A stretch of DNA of 64,000 nucleotides from Siphonodentalium dalli (GCA_032622095.1 CP136066.1:58868609-58932608); one strand, 5' to 3'; numbered from the stretch's first letter, positions 23,004 to 33,720 are shown. Notes: generated by a model not told the origin, from the letters alone. Numbers and translations: made by a program.

Positions 23004-24469
23004 ATAGCTTCGGAATGACTTGTAGAATATATGTGAGCATTTATAGGTTATGATATCGCGTTTAAGTACACGCTCGCGACAATTTATTGCTCGAAATTAT
23101 TGATTTTATAACAGGGTCAAAGGGCTTTTGGCGGACAGGGAGATTGACGAGCCGATATGTTCGGTAGAATATGGTGCTCTCCGATATCATATCTCGACTT
23201 CGCTTCGTTCGATTTCGCCGAGTTATATGTCAAATGAAAAGGAATTTTGTTTACCAATAAGACACACTGGGGGATAGTTTGGTTGCAATTATCGATTTCT
23301 AGAATTTGTAGGGTTTTGATAGTTGGGTGTGGTTTTAGCCAAAATCGACGATTGGAACGTTTACACTGGTATAGTCTATATTGGTATTTTAGTAATATTC
23401 CCCAGGGGCCGGTGGGAATTACGTCTCAATATTAAAATTAGGTTCTGTGTTGAAGGGATTCCCTACATTTCATTGGAGAGTGGCGCAGACAGCACGCGAT
23501 TTCATTGGTTTGTGGCATAGCAGATCACGTCAGAGATCAGAAGTCAATGACGTGTTGACAATTTCCCCACGCATTCTCAAACTCAACTATTGTTGGAAAA
23601 CTGAATACAGGCGATATATCCATAATTCATTTTACTCATCGCAATATAGGAGACATCATATTCGAGTTTGTTTTATCAGTCAACGATATTCATGACTGAA
23701 TATTCTTTCGCATCTAGTTTTATTTATAACTATTTCTAAATAATACGATTTTCACAAACATTTACTACGCCAGGAATACACTCCATATTTGGAAACGGTT
23801 TATTACGTCATGTTGGGAATGCCGCGTCGTCGTAGAAATGAAATATTAAGGAAACTTCTAGAGACGTAATTCCAATATACGATTTTCGTCGGCTCTTTAA
23901 AGAGACGGCGTCGTACCTAGACGCGACATATGACCTCGCGTGCTGGCCACGCGTAAGTTCGTGTGGGGTGTGAATGTAATCACCTAATGCGCGCGAGTGT
24001 AGACTACAAACGATATCTGATCGGAGGATCACATAGGTTTTGATGTGCGATCTTTATCTGTTTTTAGTGATTTTATATGAAGGGTAATAACTCTATAAAG
24101 AATGTCCCTTTACTAAATAACGGCGATTTGTATGAGAAATTACAACACCACAATAGATCAACTCTGGTGAAATATAAGTCAAATTCTTCTATAGATTCGT
24201 CAAAAACACTTCTTCAAATATCTCCGTTATTTAGTTAATAAAAATATTTTCTTACTTTAGGATCACATATCAAAATGAGAGGATATGGTGATCCCATCCT
24301 CTCATTTTGATATATGATCCTGCCTTCATTGAACCACGAGTGACTCCTGAGACGGGGGTCACACATTATATGATACCCGATCCTACGGAGGATCACATAT
24401 TGTTTGATATCTACACCCGTGCGCATGGCCTGATATAATTATACGTGCGCATGTCTCGCAGCTCCAGCG
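23004..24469. other. Intron sequence, no exon seen
   Basis: A hairpin at 24259-24321 pairs AGGATCACATATCAAAATGA with TCATTTTGATATATGATCCT. The rest has no recognised feature; the overlapping frames at 23247-23695 lack domains. Confidence 0.5.
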
Positions 24470-24612
24470 AAGCGCATGTAAAATAGCAACACGCATTAGG
24501 CTCGGCATTGCTCAACTAGGGTAAATAAAAATTAACGTGACTGTGAAAGGGCTTTAGGGATACTCATGTGATTAAGCGCTAAACGAAAACTATTTATAAT
24601 TATTCTTTATTT
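24470..24612 (+). mobile_element. 3' fragment of the tRNA-derived SINE
   Basis: Matches the second half of the SINE at 16195-16599: CATGTAAAATAGCAACACGC, CTCGGCATTGCTCA, then TTAAGCGCTAAACG and an AT-rich tail. It ends about 9 bp before the next exon acceptor, an arrangement like that at the first coding exon. Confidence 0.6.
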
Positions 24613-24621
24613 GAATTGCAG

Positions 24622-24753
24622 CTTGGGTCAACAACTGGGATGCTTTTTTCGACTTCGAATGCCGTAATGCTGGTTATATAGCTGGTATGCAAAGTAAACA
24701 CGACAACGGCAAGGAAGACAGACTGTATAAATTCTATTGCTGTCATTTGGGTG
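24622..24753 (+). CDS. Dermatopontin-like protein, exon with module 2
   Basis: Third coding exon; acceptor GAATTGCAG ends at 24621, donor GGTG/GTAAGA after 24753, phase 1 on both sides. With the G from the previous exon it begins AWVNNWDAFFDFEC, the tryptophan-rich start typical of dermatopontin repeats, continues NAGYIAGMQSKHDNGKEDR, and ends in LYKFYCCHLGG. The H-D-N-x-K-E-D-R motif recurs in the next exon, showing that module boundaries follow exons. The adjacent cysteines (YCC) are also common in the family. Confidence 0.9.
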
Positions 24754-24849
24754 GTAAGATACGATATACAAATTAGATTAACTATTGCATAACCTCTTCC
24801 GGGCCACAATTACAACAACATCATTTTTATACAACCCGAGATCAAGACT

Positions 24850-25095
24850 ACACGTGCCTGCAGGGAGCCCCACACATATATAGAAGCATATAGAAGAGTG
24901 TCGTCTGCTCATGTTTGTCTGGGGCTCTGTATGGTTGAAATTATAAAATTGTTAAAGAATACAAGAAAAAATTATTAAAATTGTAAAAAATTGTTAGGCC
25001 AATGCATTCTCTTATATATGCGAGGCGACCTATGGTCGACTCGCATATATAAGAGAATGCATTGGCACACGGTAAAACAATCCCGACTTACGACT
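24850..25095. mobile_element. Right half of TA-type palindrome MITE
   Basis: From GCCTGCAGGGAGCCCCACAC to GACTTACGACTGGAT. It matches the right part of 30579-31013 but lacks both outer TGTGACCC ends. It contains a full 69-bp palindrome at 24998-25066. Confidence 0.7.
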
Positions 25096-25654
25096 GGATT
25101 TTCTGTGAACAAAACAGACAAACTGAAGATTGGGTATATTATTTGTCTATATAGGCATACTTAAGTGGTTTGTTCTGCCAAATATATTAATCGAAATTGC
25201 ATTGCGCATTGATGGAGATTGCTAAAAAGATAGAGTAATCCCCTTGCTACGCTTCGAATGCGCCTGAAGTGTATGCTTTAAAAAATAGTTCGAAAACTGT
25301 CCAAAGTTTGTATGTATTACATCGAGTTAGAAGTAAATGTTAATTGATTGAAGTGTTTCTGAACAGGTGCTTTCGATTCATATTTATTATTTTATGCCCC
25401 GGAAACTATATCAAACTTGCTAGGAAGAGATATACGCCATTTTGAAATGTATTGAACTCCGAGCCATACGCGTGCCTGAGACCATTTTATTACCTGAGAC
25501 CAAGCGCTCACAAGCTAGTGGAGCTCTATTAAATAGTCGCAACAGATTACAAAAAATAACAAGAATGTATGTCACATTTATGGTTATAATCTAGACATTG
25601 AATGTTGTACCAATAAACTTTGAATTAAACAAATAACATTTTGTCTACACACAG

Positions 25655-25778
25655 GATCAACGTGCCATAGAGAATGCCACGAGACAGCTTACTCCAGCTG
25701 GGACGCACCGATACGATTCATTGCTCCAAGTAATAAGCTGCTCACAGGCATACAAAGTTACCATGACAACGGCAAAGA
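25655..25778 (+). CDS. Dermatopontin-like protein, exon with start of module 3
   Basis: Fourth coding exon; acceptor TACACACAG ends at 25654, donor AAAGA/GTAAGT after 25778, entering in phase 1 and leaving in phase 2. It encodes STCHRECHETAYSSWDAP, then RFIAPSNKLLTGIQSYHDNG and KE. Two cysteines and a tryptophan match the family pattern. If translation ran past the donor it would stop at once (GAG TAA), so splicing is needed for a normal C-terminus. Confidence 0.88.
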
Positions 25779-26230
25779 GTAAGTTTTCTTCTTGTGTGGA
25801 TATGAAGGAGACCATTAACCATTATTCCGTACGCCGGATTCCGATGTTCTATATGGCCCTACGCGCCGGATTCCGATGGTCAACTATTTATTTGAAGGGT
25901 GTTAATAATAAGTAGACAACAGTTAAACGAAAAGATAATTCAAGTGCTGAATTAGGATTTGTATTCATTGGTGGGAAATGTTCAGATAATAAGTTCAACA
26001 AACGACCTATCGTTGAAATTATTATCTGAACATTTCGTAAGGGGGTCTACTCATCAATGAGTATTAGTATAGAAAGGGTTAGGTTAAATTATGCCATCAT
26101 TGCAGTAATACCACATGTACAACGGCGAGTTATTTCTTAAGTGTACTCACTATTTTTAGCTCAACTTGACGAAATCACGTTTGATCTATTGCCATGGGTT
26201 GGGGTCAGGCGTCCGTTCGTCAAGCCTAAT
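25779..26230. other. Intron sequence with a hairpin
   Basis: A palindrome at 25975-26035 pairs GAAATGTTCAGATAATAAGT with its mirror ending TTATCTGAACATTTC around a short loop. ACGCCGGATTCCGATG occurs twice near 25831 and 25863. No exon seen. Confidence 0.5.
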
Positions 26231-26235
26231 TGATG

Positions 26236-26675
26236 ACAAAGACAGCGACTATGACGGAGATGATGACGATGTTGATGACTATGACGATAATGGTGACAAT
26301 GACATGCAACCGCGATAACGATGATGGCAACGGGACGACGATATCGACGAGACGATGATGACTATGACGATGATGATGATGATTATGATGTTGTTGACGT
26401 CGTTGATGATGGCGACGATGATGATGATAATGATAACGATAACGACGACGATGATGATGATGACGAAGAAAATGACTATATATATATGCTGATGATGTTC
26501 AAACACTCATGACGATGACGGCGCTAATGATGATGATGACGACGTAGACGACGATGGTAATGAGGAGTCATGAGGACGACGATAATGAGCATGATGATGA
26601 TTACGACGACGACAACGCGAAGACGACGACGATGATGATGATGATGATAATGATGATGACGACGAAGAACACGAC
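26236..26675 (+). repeat. Imperfect trinucleotide repeat (GAT/GAC)n
   Basis: GATGATGAC-type triplets run for about 440 bp with frequent interruptions. Frames full of aspartate or serine on the two strands come from the repeat. It lies within the last intron of the dermatopontin-like gene. Confidence 0.9.
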
Positions 26676-26839
26676 GAATGACACTTACGGACCACGACCG
26701 CCAAACGCAACGGCCATACTAACATTGTGTACATAGCTCTGTATATACGTTTTTCACTCTGTATTGCATACAGAATATGATTGAGTGAAATAAAGCAATT
26801 CAACAACTTCCTTTGGGACACCCCACATCTCTCATCCGA

Positions 26840-27370
26840 TCGTCACAAACTTAATACGATTCTTCAGGATCATCTCTAGGTAGGAGCTCTCAATCTTGAA
26901 CGATTTTCGACGAAATAGATGGCCACCGGCAGCCATATTGGATTTTACTCTTTGCATGCATGACTAAATCCTTTGGCACACACATATACCGACCATATCC
27001 TTTATCCGTTCGTCACCACGCGCCACATGGATCTTCAGGGTGACCAAATGCGAGTCACTTGGATTTCACATTTGAATTCATCGGCACGCCCTGCAGCCCA
27101 CATTTATTGGAAAATTGTTTATAAAATATACAGGCACATTTATAGACGGGAGCTATTTTACTAACACCTCTGTGGATGGGAGCTATCGATTTTCAACGTC
27201 CTCGGACGAAAAACATGGCCGCTGGCAGCCGTTTTTGATTTTACTCTTTGAATGACTAAATCCACTGGAACACAATATACACAGGCCACACCTTCATCAT
27301 CGTCACCAAACTTGATATGGTTCTTCGGTATGACCACTATAGATGGGAGCCATAGCATTTCCCAGAATTT
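26840..27370 (+). repeat. Dispersed repeat related to 6330-6790
   Basis: GACGAAATAGATGGCCACCG, CAGCCATATTGGATTTTACT near 26910 and GGCCGCTGGCAGCC with TTTGATTTTACTCTTTGAAT near 27216 mark separate units of the same family. The family B MITE is inserted right after. Confidence 0.6.
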
Positions 27371-27376
27371 CGTTAA

Positions 27377-27769
27377 CCCTTTACCCAACAAACCGGCCAA
27401 AACCGGCCAAATAAAGCTTCAACAGCCTAAAATATCTTCGGTCTGTCTCAATAGAACCATACAAATATGGATATCACTGGAACCGGCTCCTTGACCACAT
27501 TGTGATAATTACAGTTATGCCCTGTGCCAATGCATTCTCTTATATATGCGAGTCGACCATAGGTCGCCTCGCATATATAAGAGAATGCATCGGCCTAAAA
27601 AAAAATCTTTTTTTAACACTTTTTACCATTTTTTCTTACATTCTTTAACAATTTTATAATTTTTAATGTGTTAAGCCAATGCATTCTCTTATATATTCGA
27701 GGCGACCTATGGTCGACACGCATATATAAGAGAATGCATTGGCACATGGCCGTTCTGTTGGGTAAAGGG
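27377..27769. mobile_element. Palindrome-bearing MITE, family B (393 bp)
   Basis: CCCTTTACCCAAC and GTTGGGTAAAGGG ends, with TTAA at 27373-27376 and 27770-27773. Two palindromes, 27526-27594 and 27675-27743, stand in opposite orientation. The left subterminal part (GGCCAAAACCGGCC, TATCTTCGGTCTGTCTCAAT) is present in all full copies. Confidence 0.9.
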
Positions 27770-27922
27770 TTAAAATCGTGACCGCCTGACCTTTTAGAAG
27801 CCTTAGACGTCACGATATATTAGCCATATTACAAATAATAATCATCACAATTGCGTAGATAATCACAGCACTCTCTTTTTGGAAATTCATGCGAAGACGA
27901 AAACCATCTTTTCTTCATAAAC

Positions 27923-28086
27923 TGTAACATTATAACTCTTTAATGTCAAGCTTTCGGCCCGAGCTGTACCTTCACCAGGACAGTCGAAATATTAGAACTA
28001 GATCTTCACGGAACAGCAATTTCGACAGTCCCGATGAAGGTCCAGCTCGGGCCGAAAGCTTGACATTAAAGAGTTATAATGCTACA
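27923..28086. repeat. Inverted repeat, arms about 45 bp
   Basis: TGTAACATTATAACTCTTTA and AAGCTTTCGGCCCGAGCTG on the left are mirrored by CAGCTCGGGCCGAAAGCTT and the following bases to GCTACA. An inner pair (CTTCACCAGGACAGTCGAAAT with ATTTCGACAGTCCCGATGAAG, imperfect) extends the stem. Foldback element. Confidence 0.7.
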
Positions 28087-28340
28087 GTTTATTATAATAA
28101 CGTCCCCGATCTGGAGGACAATGGCTGCTATGAATCATTTTTTCTTCAGTTGTCCTCTGTACGCAGAAGCGAGAAATAGGATGTGGGCTCATTTGGATGA
28201 ACTTAACGTGACCATTGTCTCAGAAAAAGATCTCCTGTTTGGTATACAAAACTACAGTGAAAAGCTAAATATTCGCCTGTTTGAGACAGTACAATTTATC
28301 TCATCAACAGACCGTTTCTCTTAATTTCTCCTAATCTCAT
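28085..28340 (+). pseudogene. Remnant of a non-LTR retrotransposon reverse transcriptase C-terminus
   Basis: One frame gives PDLEDNGCYE and, after a one-base frame change near 28130, another gives NHFFFSCPLYAEARNRMW, followed by a short tail to a stop at 28322. The pattern E..HFF..CPLY..AR is characteristic of the region after the reverse transcriptase domain in LINE proteins (established family knowledge). Only about 70 residues remain, frameshifted and lacking the catalytic part, so this is a dead fragment in the last intron of the host gene. Confidence 0.65.
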
Positions 28341-28390
28341 AATTATCAGATATATATATATAGCCACTCCAACAGCCACACTTAAACAGT

Positions 28391-28549
28391 AAGCAATTAT
28401 TTCATGTGTCTTTTGGGAACAGTCAAAATTGTTGTCCCGAGGTATCAGGAATGACTATCGAAGGCCGAGGGCAACAGTTCGATAGTCATTCCTGATACCG
28501 AGGGACAACAATTTTGCCTGTTCCCAAAAGACACATGAAATAATTGCTT
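28391..28549. repeat. Near-perfect palindrome, arms about 70 bp
   Basis: AAGCAATTATTTCATGTGTC, TTTTGGGAACAG and TTGTTGTCCC with CGGTATCAGG-type inner arms are mirrored through to GACACATGAAATAATTGCTT. One of the longest near-perfect hairpins in the window. Non-coding, in the last intron. Confidence 0.8.
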
Positions 28550-28699
28550 TGTTACCCAATACATTTACTTGTATATAACCAGGTCATTGCTAATTAATCA
28601 CACTCTTTAATAGTGACAGTGACAATGCGGAAATCCGGTATATTTAAAAACGAAACGGAAATTTCCGGAAATAGCCGAAACGTCACGGAAATTGCAAAC

Positions 28700-28850
28700 C
28701 ATGTAACAGTTCGTTCGGGTCAGTCAACAGTTCGCTCGGAGCCAGTCAACAGTTCGCTCGGGTCGGGCAACAGTTCATTCGTGATGTCACGAAAGCTGAC
28801 CGTGATTGCAAACCGGGCAACAGTTCATTCAGGGCGGGCAACAGTTCGTT
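28700..28850 (+). repeat. Short imperfect tandem repeat, about 22 bp unit
   Basis: CAACAGTTCGCTCGG and close variants occur five or six times. The overlapping 91-codon frame (28613-28888) consists largely of this repeat and is not supported as a gene. Confidence 0.55.
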
Positions 28851-29075
28851 GTGGCGTTACGAACGTGAATTTGGGGTTAACCAGTTAATTTTAAATCCCA
28901 ATGATTTACGAAGTAAAACTCAACTATTGTGTAACAATAAAACCATCTTCGATACTTAAATTTATTAGCAATTGAATGCCAGGAGAGAGGAGCTCCGATT
29001 AGTTCGGCAACTTGTGCTCCGATCCTCTGTGCCCACACACATATCATCATTATTATATATCATCTGTATAATATA

Positions 29076-29680
29076 TCTAATATATATTTTGGGACTTCTG
29101 TTTGTTTGTTTGTTTGTTAGCTATGGCTGGGAAAACTGCCGGACGGATTTCGACCAAACTTCCTATCTATGGGTAAAAACCCACATGAAGTGTTGTCGCA
29201 TTGCTTTTGAGAAGCTCCGGGAACTCATTCTCTTTCCTCACTGCCGCCGTCTTGGAATTGTGGAGGTTAATCGCGTGATAGTTAAAGAACGTTCGTATCC
29301 GCAGTGTCGTTGATAAAGAGCATGATGTGTCCAGACATGAGCGTGTTGTGTCTGTGTCCAGACAGGAGCGTGTTGTGTGATCCTTATGTCTGTGTTCGTA
29401 CTTAGGGGTTCCTAGGAATGGGGGAGATTTTCATCGGGTCAGTTTTTCCGCCCGAGGTGACCTTCAACTTGAAACGGGTACCCACAAATTATATATATGT
29501 ATGTGTGTGTCCGTTATAGACTCGAAAACGGCCCTACCGATGGAGTCCAAACTTGCTACCTAGGGCCACTTTTGTCCGGGAACTCTCATGGACCAGTAAA
29601 ATTATGACCCAGACCTGACATTGACCTTCAACATGATCAATTCAAGGTCAAAGCCCGGACGAAGTCGGGTCACCTGCTAG
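29076..29680 (+). mobile_element. Non-autonomous Helitron (605 bp)
   Basis: Starts TCTAATATATATTTTGGGAC after an A (29075) and ends CACCTGCTAG before a T (29681). A short hairpin (CCCGGAC...GTCGGG) lies just before the end. The TC start, CTAG end, 3' hairpin and insertion between A and T are canonical for Helitrons, and no target duplication is seen. The same ends, reversed, bound units at 40415-41754. It contains GTTTGTTTG repeats near the 5' end and no Rep/Hel gene. Confidence 0.85.
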
Positions 29681-29731
29681 TATTGTATATTGTGGGTTAC
29701 AATAAATATGTTCAAAAACTCTCTTTTTCAG

Positions 29732-29777
29732 AGACAGGAGATTCAAGTTTACAACCTGCAAAATACAAAATTGCTGA
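29732..29777 (+). CDS. Dermatopontin-like protein, last exon, end of module 3
   Basis: Last coding exon; acceptor CTCTCTTTTTCAG ends at 29731 with a strong pyrimidine tract. Joined to GA from the previous exon it encodes EDRRFKFTTCKIQNC and a stop at 29775-29777, completing the third E-D-R-x-[WYF] module and the tenth mature cysteine. The untranslated tail runs to AATAAA signals at 30021 or 30079. A Helitron ends 51 bp upstream of this exon, within branch-point distance. Confidence 0.88.
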
Positions 29778-30045
29778 ATGGATGGAAGACCTCAATAGTT
29801 CACAAATGGAACATAGATTTTCTGCTGATAGTTACAACATTACCAATATATAGTGGATTTCCGTGAAAACTGGACTGAAACTCACATAAGCAGCGTGCTT
29901 ATACAACCTGGTTGCGTACGTGGACAGTATAACAACATGTGACCTGCACATGCGACCTGTGCTTGTAACCGTTACGCATAACTCTATATATGTTACTCTT
30001 TATATAAAGCAGAACAACAGAATAAAATGTTCTATATGACTACGA
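29778..30045 (+). other. 3' UTR with polyadenylation signals
   Basis: Predicted 3' untranslated region. AATAAA lies at 30021-30026, with another at 30079-30084. The block from 29907 onward is tandemly repeated at 30341, so a further set of signals exists downstream (30452-30457) and longer transcripts are possible. Confidence 0.55.
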
Positions 30046-30750
30046 GACCTACTTATTGATATGCAGACGCGAACCATGAATAAAACCGTTTATTAATTAA
30101 ATATGACATTTTTGCCCAGAACTGCTTGTTATCGAACTAGGTGAATATGTGACCCGCCATATCAAATCCAGTCGTAAGTCGGGATTTTTTGGACCATGTG
30201 CCAATGCATTCTCTTATATATGCGAGTCGACCATAGGTCGCCTCGCATATATAAGAGAATGCATTGGCCTAACAATTTTTTATCATTTTTTTTTAAGACA
30301 TAAAATAAAAAACATCCATAAGTAGTACCATGAGAGCCCCCCTGGTTGCGTACGTGGACAGTATAACAACATGTGACCTGCACATGTGACCTGTGCTTGT
30401 GACCGCTACGCATAACTCTATATATGTTACTCTTTATCAACAGAACAGAAGAATAAAATGTTCTATATGACTACGAGACCTACTTATTGATATGCAGACG
30501 CGAACCATGAATAAAACCGTTTATTAATTAAATATGACATTTTTGCCCAGAACTGCTTGTTATCGAACTAGGTGTATATGTGACCCGCCATATCAAATCC
30601 AGTCGTAAGTCGGGATTTTTTTTACCCTGTGCCAATGCATTCTCTTATATATGCGAGTCGACCATAGGTCGCCTCGCATATATAAGAGAATGCATTGGCC
30701 TAACAATTTTTTATCATTTTTTTAAAGACATAAAATAAAAAACATCCATT
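29907..30750 (+). repeat. Tandem duplication of about 0.41 kb over the gene's 3' end
   Basis: 29907-30319 and 30341-30750 match with high identity, starting CCTGGTTGCGTACGTGGACA. Each copy includes the 3' UTR end, AATAAA and the left part of a TA-type palindrome MITE (palindromes 30200-30268 and 30631-30699). The offset is 434 bp. In the first copy the MITE is broken near 30319, which places the breakpoint inside the element. Confidence 0.85.
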
Positions 30751-31013
30751 ACCCTGCAGGGAGCCCCACACATATATAGAAGCATATAGAAGAGTGTCGT
30801 CTTCTCATGTTTGTCTGGGGCTCTGTATGGGTAAAATTATAAAATTGTTAAAGAATACAAGAAAACATTATTAAAATTGTAAAAAATTGTTAGGCCAATG
30901 CATTCTCTTATATATGCATGGCGACTTATGGTCGACTCGCATATATAAGAGAGTGCATTGGCACAGGGTAAAACAATCCCGACTTACGACTGGATTTGAT
31001 ATGGCGGGTCACA
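30579..31013. mobile_element. Palindrome-bearing MITE, TA-type family (435 bp)
   Basis: Ends TGTGACCCGCCATATCAAAT and ATTTGATATGGCGGGTCACA are flanked by TA at 30577-30578 and 31014-31015. A TA duplication points to a Tc1/mariner-like mechanism (inference). Palindromes lie at 30631-30699 and 30894-30962, with the CTGCAGGGAGCCCCACACAT segment between them. Confidence 0.82.
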
Positions 31014-31243
31014 TATCGCTTCAATTTGCCCTCAAACCGAATAATATCATTTTACGACTTCACGCATTTGAGTAATTGGCTTTACGACATGTAGTATTTC
31101 TATCTCACTGCTAAACGAATTCGGCACACGCTCGTCGAATTCGGACATTTCAACTTCGAATTAGACGACAAATTCGGACAAAGTGAGTTTGTGCTAAAAT
31201 AGTTTGTAGAAATATATTTGTGTGACTTAACTCATTTGAAATA

Positions 31244-31376
31244 GTTGTCGATATTACATTGCTACTGAGATGTGCATATAATTAACAGTTGTCGATATTA
31301 AATTGTTACTGAGATGTGCATCTAATTAACAGTTGTCGATATTACATTGTTACTGAGTTGTGCATCTAATTAACAC
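31244..31376 (+). repeat. 44-bp tandem repeat, three copies
   Basis: GTTGTCGATATTACATTG, then TACTGAG and TGTGCATCTAATTAACA, repeats at 31244, 31288 and 31332. Minor minisatellite. Confidence 0.85.
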
Positions 31377-31384
31377 ATATGGTA

Positions 31385-33005
31385 TTCATTGGTTGGTTTG
31401 AAATTATTGACCTGATATCAATCCTCGCTAACCTCATATCAGCCTTCGACCTTCGGTCTCAGGCTGATATGATAGTCCAGTGCATGTATGGTTTCGCCTC
31501 AATCTAATTGCAACACAAACTTTCTCAGTGGGAATAAGTAAATTAACCCATAACATACTAAAACTAAAACAAAATCAAGATAGGCGAAATTTCTGCAGTA
31601 TCTTTTTACCCTGTGCCAATGCATTCTCTTATATATGCGAGTCGACCATAGGTCGCCTCGCATATATAAGAGAATGCATTGGCCTAACAATTTTTTATCA
31701 TTTTTTTTAAATAAATGTTTCTTACAATTTTTAGGAAATAAGAAAAAATTATTAAAATTGTAAAAAATTGTTAAGCCAATGCATTCTCTTATATATGCGA
31801 GGCGACCTATGGTCGACTCGCATATATAAGATAATGCATTGGCACAGGGTAAAAAAAATCCCGACTTACGACTGGATTTGATATGTGAAATAAATTTGTC
31901 AAAACTTGGTAAAATACTCAATTTATGGCTTTTCAAGAATGTTTATAAAAAACTTTATTTCACAAGACCTTCCATTTGAATATCTAAAAAACGAGGTAGG
32001 GCAATCCATATTGACAGAAAACATGGATATTGATGCATAAAACTTTATTACCGCCAGCTACTACATACCTTATTCCTTCATACAGAGTTTACTCTTCCTG
32101 TTTTGATGTTTAGAGCTACCCTACTCTAATTGTATTCATTGTTGTGTACTATTTGCGAAAACAAACTTTTAAAATGGTCAAAAACACCCCAAAACAGCAT
32201 TTGTTTTGCAATAGTGACAATTCTAAGAATTCATAGGGTCATAAGTTGGCACATATGTGTTTAGCAATTCCAGTACAGTGTATTTAACCGAGTATACTTG
32301 AGAGGTTATGAGAAATACAGGGCAAATGGATATAAATTTATTGAGTTGTATGACATCAAATGTGGTATTTCATCACATAGTTCTGTGTCACAAGGCAAAT
32401 TTGGCTAAGTCCATACAATGGACCACACAATTTGTTCAAGAATATTGTTGTCTTCCCAATTATAGAGCTGCATAAAGTATTCTTTTGTTGTGCACAATAT
32501 GGTGAGGAAACTAATACAACATCAAGATATCCCTTCATTTTTATCCAGTTTAAAAAAATACTAGTCCATAAAATATGAATTTTAGCTAAATTCTTAGAAA
32601 TTGAGTCTCCGAAATTAGACAAGCTCCCAATTATGGAGGCACATAACTCGAGAAATACTCAACTTATCTGGAAAATGATTCCTGTTATGTAATCAGAATT
32701 GTGTGCTCAATAAAACTAATATATAGATGGAAGGACTTGTGAAATGAAGTTTCTTTTATAAACATCCTTGAAAAGACATAAATACCAAATTATGAAACAT
32801 ATGTTTCACAAAATTTATCAATTTCGCCTTTCTTGATTCTTTTTTATTTTAGTATGTTGTTTATAATGAGTTAATAGACTTATTCCTGTCTAGAAACACT
32901 GTGTTGCAATTAGTTTGAGGTTTGGCATTTTTTCTCATAAATGCCATGGACTATGAGGTTACCTCGAGCTGATATCTGGCCTAATATCAAACAAACCAAG
33001 CAATA
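31385..33005. mobile_element. Foldback element of about 1.6 kb with nested MITE
   Basis: Left arm phrases GGTTGGTTTG, ATTGCAACAC, ACATACTAAAACTAAAA and GGCGAAATTT recur inverted and in mirror order near 32830-33000 (TTTTAGTATGTTG, GTTGCAATTAG, CAAACAAACC). The arms continue with TTTTCAAGAATGTTTATAAA mirrored near 32755. A palindrome-bearing insert (about 31600-31880) breaks the left arm. Small frames inside are not genes. Confidence 0.65.
31600..31885. mobile_element. Palindrome-bearing insert, TA-type family, shortened
   Basis: Two complete 69-bp palindromes (31615-31683 and 31775-31843) in opposite orientation. The right side ends GACTTACGACTGGATTTGAT; the left terminal repeat is missing. 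Inserted in the arm of the surrounding foldback. Confidence 0.75.
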
Positions 33006-33020
33006 TCCCCAAAGTATATA

Positions 33021-33483
33021 TGTGACCCGCCATATCAAATCCAGTCGTAAGTCGGGATTTTTTTTTACCCTGTGTCAATGCATTCTCTTATATATGCGAG
33101 TCGACCATAGGTCGCCTCGCATATATAAGAGAATGTATTGGCCTAACAATTTTTTACAATTTTAATAATTTTTTCTTGTATTCTTTAACAATTTTATAAT
33201 TTCACCCATACAGAGCCCCAGACAAACATGATCAGACGACACTCTTCTATATGCTTCTATATATGTGTGGGGCTCCCTGCAGGGTAATGGATGTTTTTTA
33301 TTTTATGTCCTAAAAATTGTAAGAAACATTTATTTAAAAACAAAATGATAAAAAATTGTTAGGCCAATGCATTCTCTTATATATGCGAGGCGACCTATGG
33401 TCGACTCGCATATATAAGAGAATGCATTGGCACAGGGTAAAAAAAATCCCGACTTACGACTGGATTTGATATGGCGGGTCACA
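33021..33483. mobile_element. Palindrome-bearing MITE, TA-type family (463 bp)
   Basis: TGTGACCCGCC and GGCGGGTCACA ends with TA at 33019-33020 and 33484-33485. Palindromes at 33074-33142 and 33363-33431. The central CTGCAGGGAGCCCC segment is in the opposite orientation to that in 30579-31013. Confidence 0.85.
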
Positions 33484-33720
33484 TATCTCTTAATCCCTCG
33501 AGGTGGAAAGACGTCACAAAAGTACATTTGGCGATATTACTGGGGAGAACCTTCTACATGTAGATAAAAAATAAAAAAAACTACTTGAATAAATTAATCC
33601 CGAAATTCAGAAGTGCCTTGGCATCCTAATTAAAATAGGACTTCCTAAGATTGAAGAGGAGTTGATAAGAGAAACATTTCCCATTGAACATAAACATACG
33701 AATCTTCAATGTTGGTGAAC

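Noticed and set aside
26279-26821. Asp-rich and Ser-rich open frames
   Set aside because: Product of the (GAT/GAC)n repeat in the last intron.
28613-28888. 91-codon frame
   Set aside because: Built largely from a short tandem repeat of about 22 bp.
29076-29313. Coding role for the 113-codon frame overlapping the Helitron
   Set aside because: It runs across the Helitron boundary into unrelated intron sequence and has no domain.
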